This document shows positions 62,735 to 64,000 of a stretch of 64,000 nt of DNA, piece after piece. Numbering within the stretch: the first letter of the stretch is position 1; each line of letters begins with the position of its first letter. A program made the translations under genes and the position numbers. The DNA comes from Paenibacillus piri. GTDB taxonomy: Bacteria; Bacillota; Bacilli; Paenibacillales; NBRC-103111. The notes beneath the pieces were generated by a model, which was not told the origin of the DNA, ran no database searches, and saw only the letters and a program-made list of their open reading frames with translations. The DNA is taken from NCBI RefSeq assembly GCF_004354045.1, contig NZ_SMRT01000001.1, positions 1,054,001 through 1,118,000 on the forward strand. The letters are read 5' to 3'.

Positions 62735-64000
62735 ATGTCATCACGAAAAAAGACGACTGAACAATTCAAAAGCGAAGTCTATGCTCTTGTTGAGGGTGAA
62801 TATGAGGTGGTTGGAGAATACATATACGCTCTAACCAAGATCAGCATGCGTCATAATACATGTGGTCGCAACTATGAGGTTACACCTGCTCATTTTTTAA
62901 CAGGTAACCGTTGCCCCTTTTGCTCTGGTAAATACAGGACAACGGATGACTATAGTAAGATCGTGAAAGATCTGACCAATGACGAGTATAAAGTGCTAGG
63001 TGAATATACGAAGGCTTCAGCTAAGATATCTATGAAGCATATAGCTTGCGGAAACGACTTTCTTATGACTCCTAACAGTTTTATGGGAGGGCAGCGATGT
63101 CCGAATTGTCCCTTAAAACGGGATGAAGCTCGTAGACAGTTTGAGGAGCGGGTAAGGAGTTTGGTGGGATATGAATATGAGTTCCAGTCACAATACGAAG
63201 GGGTAGACAGCAAGGTAAAAATGAAACATGTCCCATGTGGGAATGAATATTTAGCTAATCCTTCGGGATTTCTCAGAGGAGAACGCTGCCCTAGCTGTGC
63301 GCGACTTTCGCGTACACGAACAGTTGAGCAAGTAAGAGAAGAAATTGATGTATTGGTCGGTAATGAATACTTCTATCATAAACCGCCCAAAACTCATGTA
63401 ATGTATATGGACAAAATCACGGTCACGCATAATATTTGCGGACATACTTATGATGTTCTCTTGAGTAATTTTCTTCGTGGAACACGTTGCCCCCAATGTA
63501 GCAAGGCTCCTAAGCTGACTCATGATGAATTTCTTTTAGAAATCCGATCACTAGTTGGTGATGAGTATTCAGTTCTTGGACAATATAAAGGGCGCAGTAA
63601 GAAAATAGAGTTCCTTCATAATACATGTGGTCATTCATACGTTACCACTCCAATGAGTTTTGTTACAGGAGCACGTTGTATCCCTTGTGGTATTAAGGCT
63701 CGAAGTGAAACTCCTCGGAAGTCACATGAGCAAATCATCAAAGATATTTATGATTTGGTGGGCGATGAATATAGTTTAGTGAGTCAGTATCAGGGGATTA
63801 AAGAAAAACTGGCGATGAAGCACAACTCGTGTGGTTATGAATATAAAGTCTCTTCAAATCACTTTTTTAATGGCACACGCTGTCCTTCTTGCTTTGGTAA
63901 GAATAAGAAATCTACAGAAGGATTTATCAACGAAGTTCAGGAGCTCGTTGGTGAGGAGTATCGGGTGCTTGGTGAATATAAAAATGCCCGTACTAAGATT
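62735..64000 (+). CDS. Tandem zinc-ribbon repeat protein, 3' end outside window
   Basis: 422 codons without a stop to the window end, from ATG 62735 (TGGAG upstream). It consists of at least six repeats of about 65-70 residues plus a started seventh. Each follows the scheme LVGxEYxVLGEY, KIxMKHxxCG, then YxVxPxxFLxG and RCPxC (for example CGRNYEVTPAHFLTGNRCPFC at 47-67 has CG and CPFC pairs), giving a CG...CPxC zinc-ribbon/treble-clef unit. This repeat resembles the DUF723-like units of phage and plasmid proteins thought to bind DNA; total length and any C-terminal enzyme domain are not visible. Confidence 0.8.
   Translation, partial: MSSRKKTTEQFKSEVYALVEGEYEVVGEYIYALTKISMRHNTCGRNYEVTPAHFLTGNRCPFCSGKYRTTDDYSKIVKDLTNDEYKVLGEYTKASAKISMKHIACGNDFLMTPNSFMGGQRCPNCPLKRDEARRQFEERVRSLVGYEYEFQSQYEGVDSKVKMKHVPCGNEYLANPSGFLRGERCPSCARLSRTRTVEQVREEIDVLVGNEYFYHKPPKTHVMYMDKITVTHNICGHTYDVLLSNFLRGTRCPQCSKAPKLTHDEFLLEIRSLVGDEYSVLGQYKGRSKKIEFLHNTCGHSYVTTPMSFVTGARCIPCGIKARSETPRKSHEQIIKDIYDLVGDEYSLVSQYQGIKEKLAMKHNSCGYEYKVSSNHFFNGTRCPSCFGKNKKSTEGFINEVQELVGEEYRVLGEYKNARTKI

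Larger units (their letters stand above)
11694..63205 (+). repeat. Dispersed strand-polar GGGGTA motif
   Basis: GGGGTA occurs about 65 times on the + strand between 11,694 and 63,205, and only about three times on the - strand (22,063, 57,426, 60,839). It occurs as Gly-Val (GGG GTA), Gly-Tyr (GGG TAT), Trp-Gly (TGG GGT A) and in intergenic DNA and terminators, so it is not a codon effect. Host DNA 1-9,800 has two + strand copies (about 356 and 6,882). See findings. Confidence 0.6.
9806..64000. mobile_element. Left part of a large integrated element (ICE- or plasmid-like)
   Basis: At the tRNA locus the sequence changes from compact, GC-rich housekeeping genes to AT-richer DNA with element-type genes: an SF3 replication helicase with iteron-like repeats, two serine-recombinase-family genes, an HNH endonuclease, an ATP-dependent ligase, XRE regulators, phage-type proteins and a long run of surface and membrane proteins. 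The GGGGTA motif is strongly enriched and strand-polar only in this part. No relaxase, coupling ATPase or VirB4-type ATPase is seen in the window, so whether it is conjugative is open. The right end lies outside. Confidence 0.75.

Noticed and set aside
11694..63205. GGGGTA as a codon-usage artefact
   Set aside because: The motif lies in all three frames and in non-coding DNA; a Gly-Val or Gly-Tyr preference alone cannot explain it. A formal count is still needed.
9806..64000. Prophage
   Set aside because: No terminase, portal, capsid, tail or lysis genes are visible; the phage-like proteins present are of kinds also found on plasmids.

Overview
The window looks like a Paenibacillus-type endospore-forming Firmicute chromosome carrying the left part of a large integrated element. 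Bases 1 to about 9,800 are host backbone: GC-rich, densely packed genes in the order phoU (3' end only), an EAL-CBS-GGDEF protein, a HAD hydrolase, polA, mutM, ytaF, coaE, a lytic transglycosylase, an alpha/beta-type SASP and nrdR. The SASP and ytaF point to a spore former.

The backbone ends at a tRNA locus. A promoter after nrdR leads into a 23-nt 5' fragment of a tRNA-Ala-like gene, and about 50 nt further lies an intact tRNA-Ala(GGC). From there to the window end (about 54 kb) base composition drops, nearly all genes run on the + strand with AGGAGG- or GGGG-type ribosome binding sites, and most proteins are unfamiliar. No right end is visible, so the element continues past 64,000.

Element layout. 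(1) 10.4-18.7 kb: two genes of a phage-type 'GWY...EKYG' family flank secreted proteins (a stalk/transglutaminase-like protein, an IPxTG wall-anchored protein and a 1129-aa exported protein). (2) 18.7-30.6 kb: replication and regulation, with a D5/P4-type SF3 helicase, three sets of iteron-like repeats, a catalytically dead serine-recombinase-like protein, an HNH endonuclease, a HAD protein and a run of helical HTH-like proteins. (3) 30.9-45.0 kb: a cell-envelope block with paralogous single-span membrane proteins, beta-rich and GLUG-repeat surface proteins, and a giant 1711-aa membrane protein beside 702-aa and 271-aa membrane proteins. (4) 45.1-50.5 kb: a soluble-enzyme block with two HEPN-like proteins followed by an amidoligase, an AIG2/GGCT-like cyclotransferase and a small protein. 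(5) 50.7-56.0 kb: a large LRR/MucBP surface protein and accessory proteins. (6) 56.1-60.3 kb: minus-strand XRE regulators divergent from a secreted double-CAP protein. (7) 60.5-64 kb: a tiny minus-strand ORF, an intact serine recombinase, an ATP-dependent DNA ligase and a tandem zinc-ribbon protein that runs off the window.

Two things stand out. The hexamer GGGGTA occurs about 65 times on the + strand of the element but only about 3 times on the - strand. It falls in all three reading frames and between genes, as expected of a polar DNA signal. Second, the HEPN-like/amidoligase/cyclotransferase block looks like a protein- or metabolite-modification or conflict system carried as cargo. The envelope genes resemble the structural half of a conjugation or surface-display machine, but no VirB4/VirD4 ATPase, relaxase or sortase is visible here, so transfer function is inference. 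All counts were made by eye.
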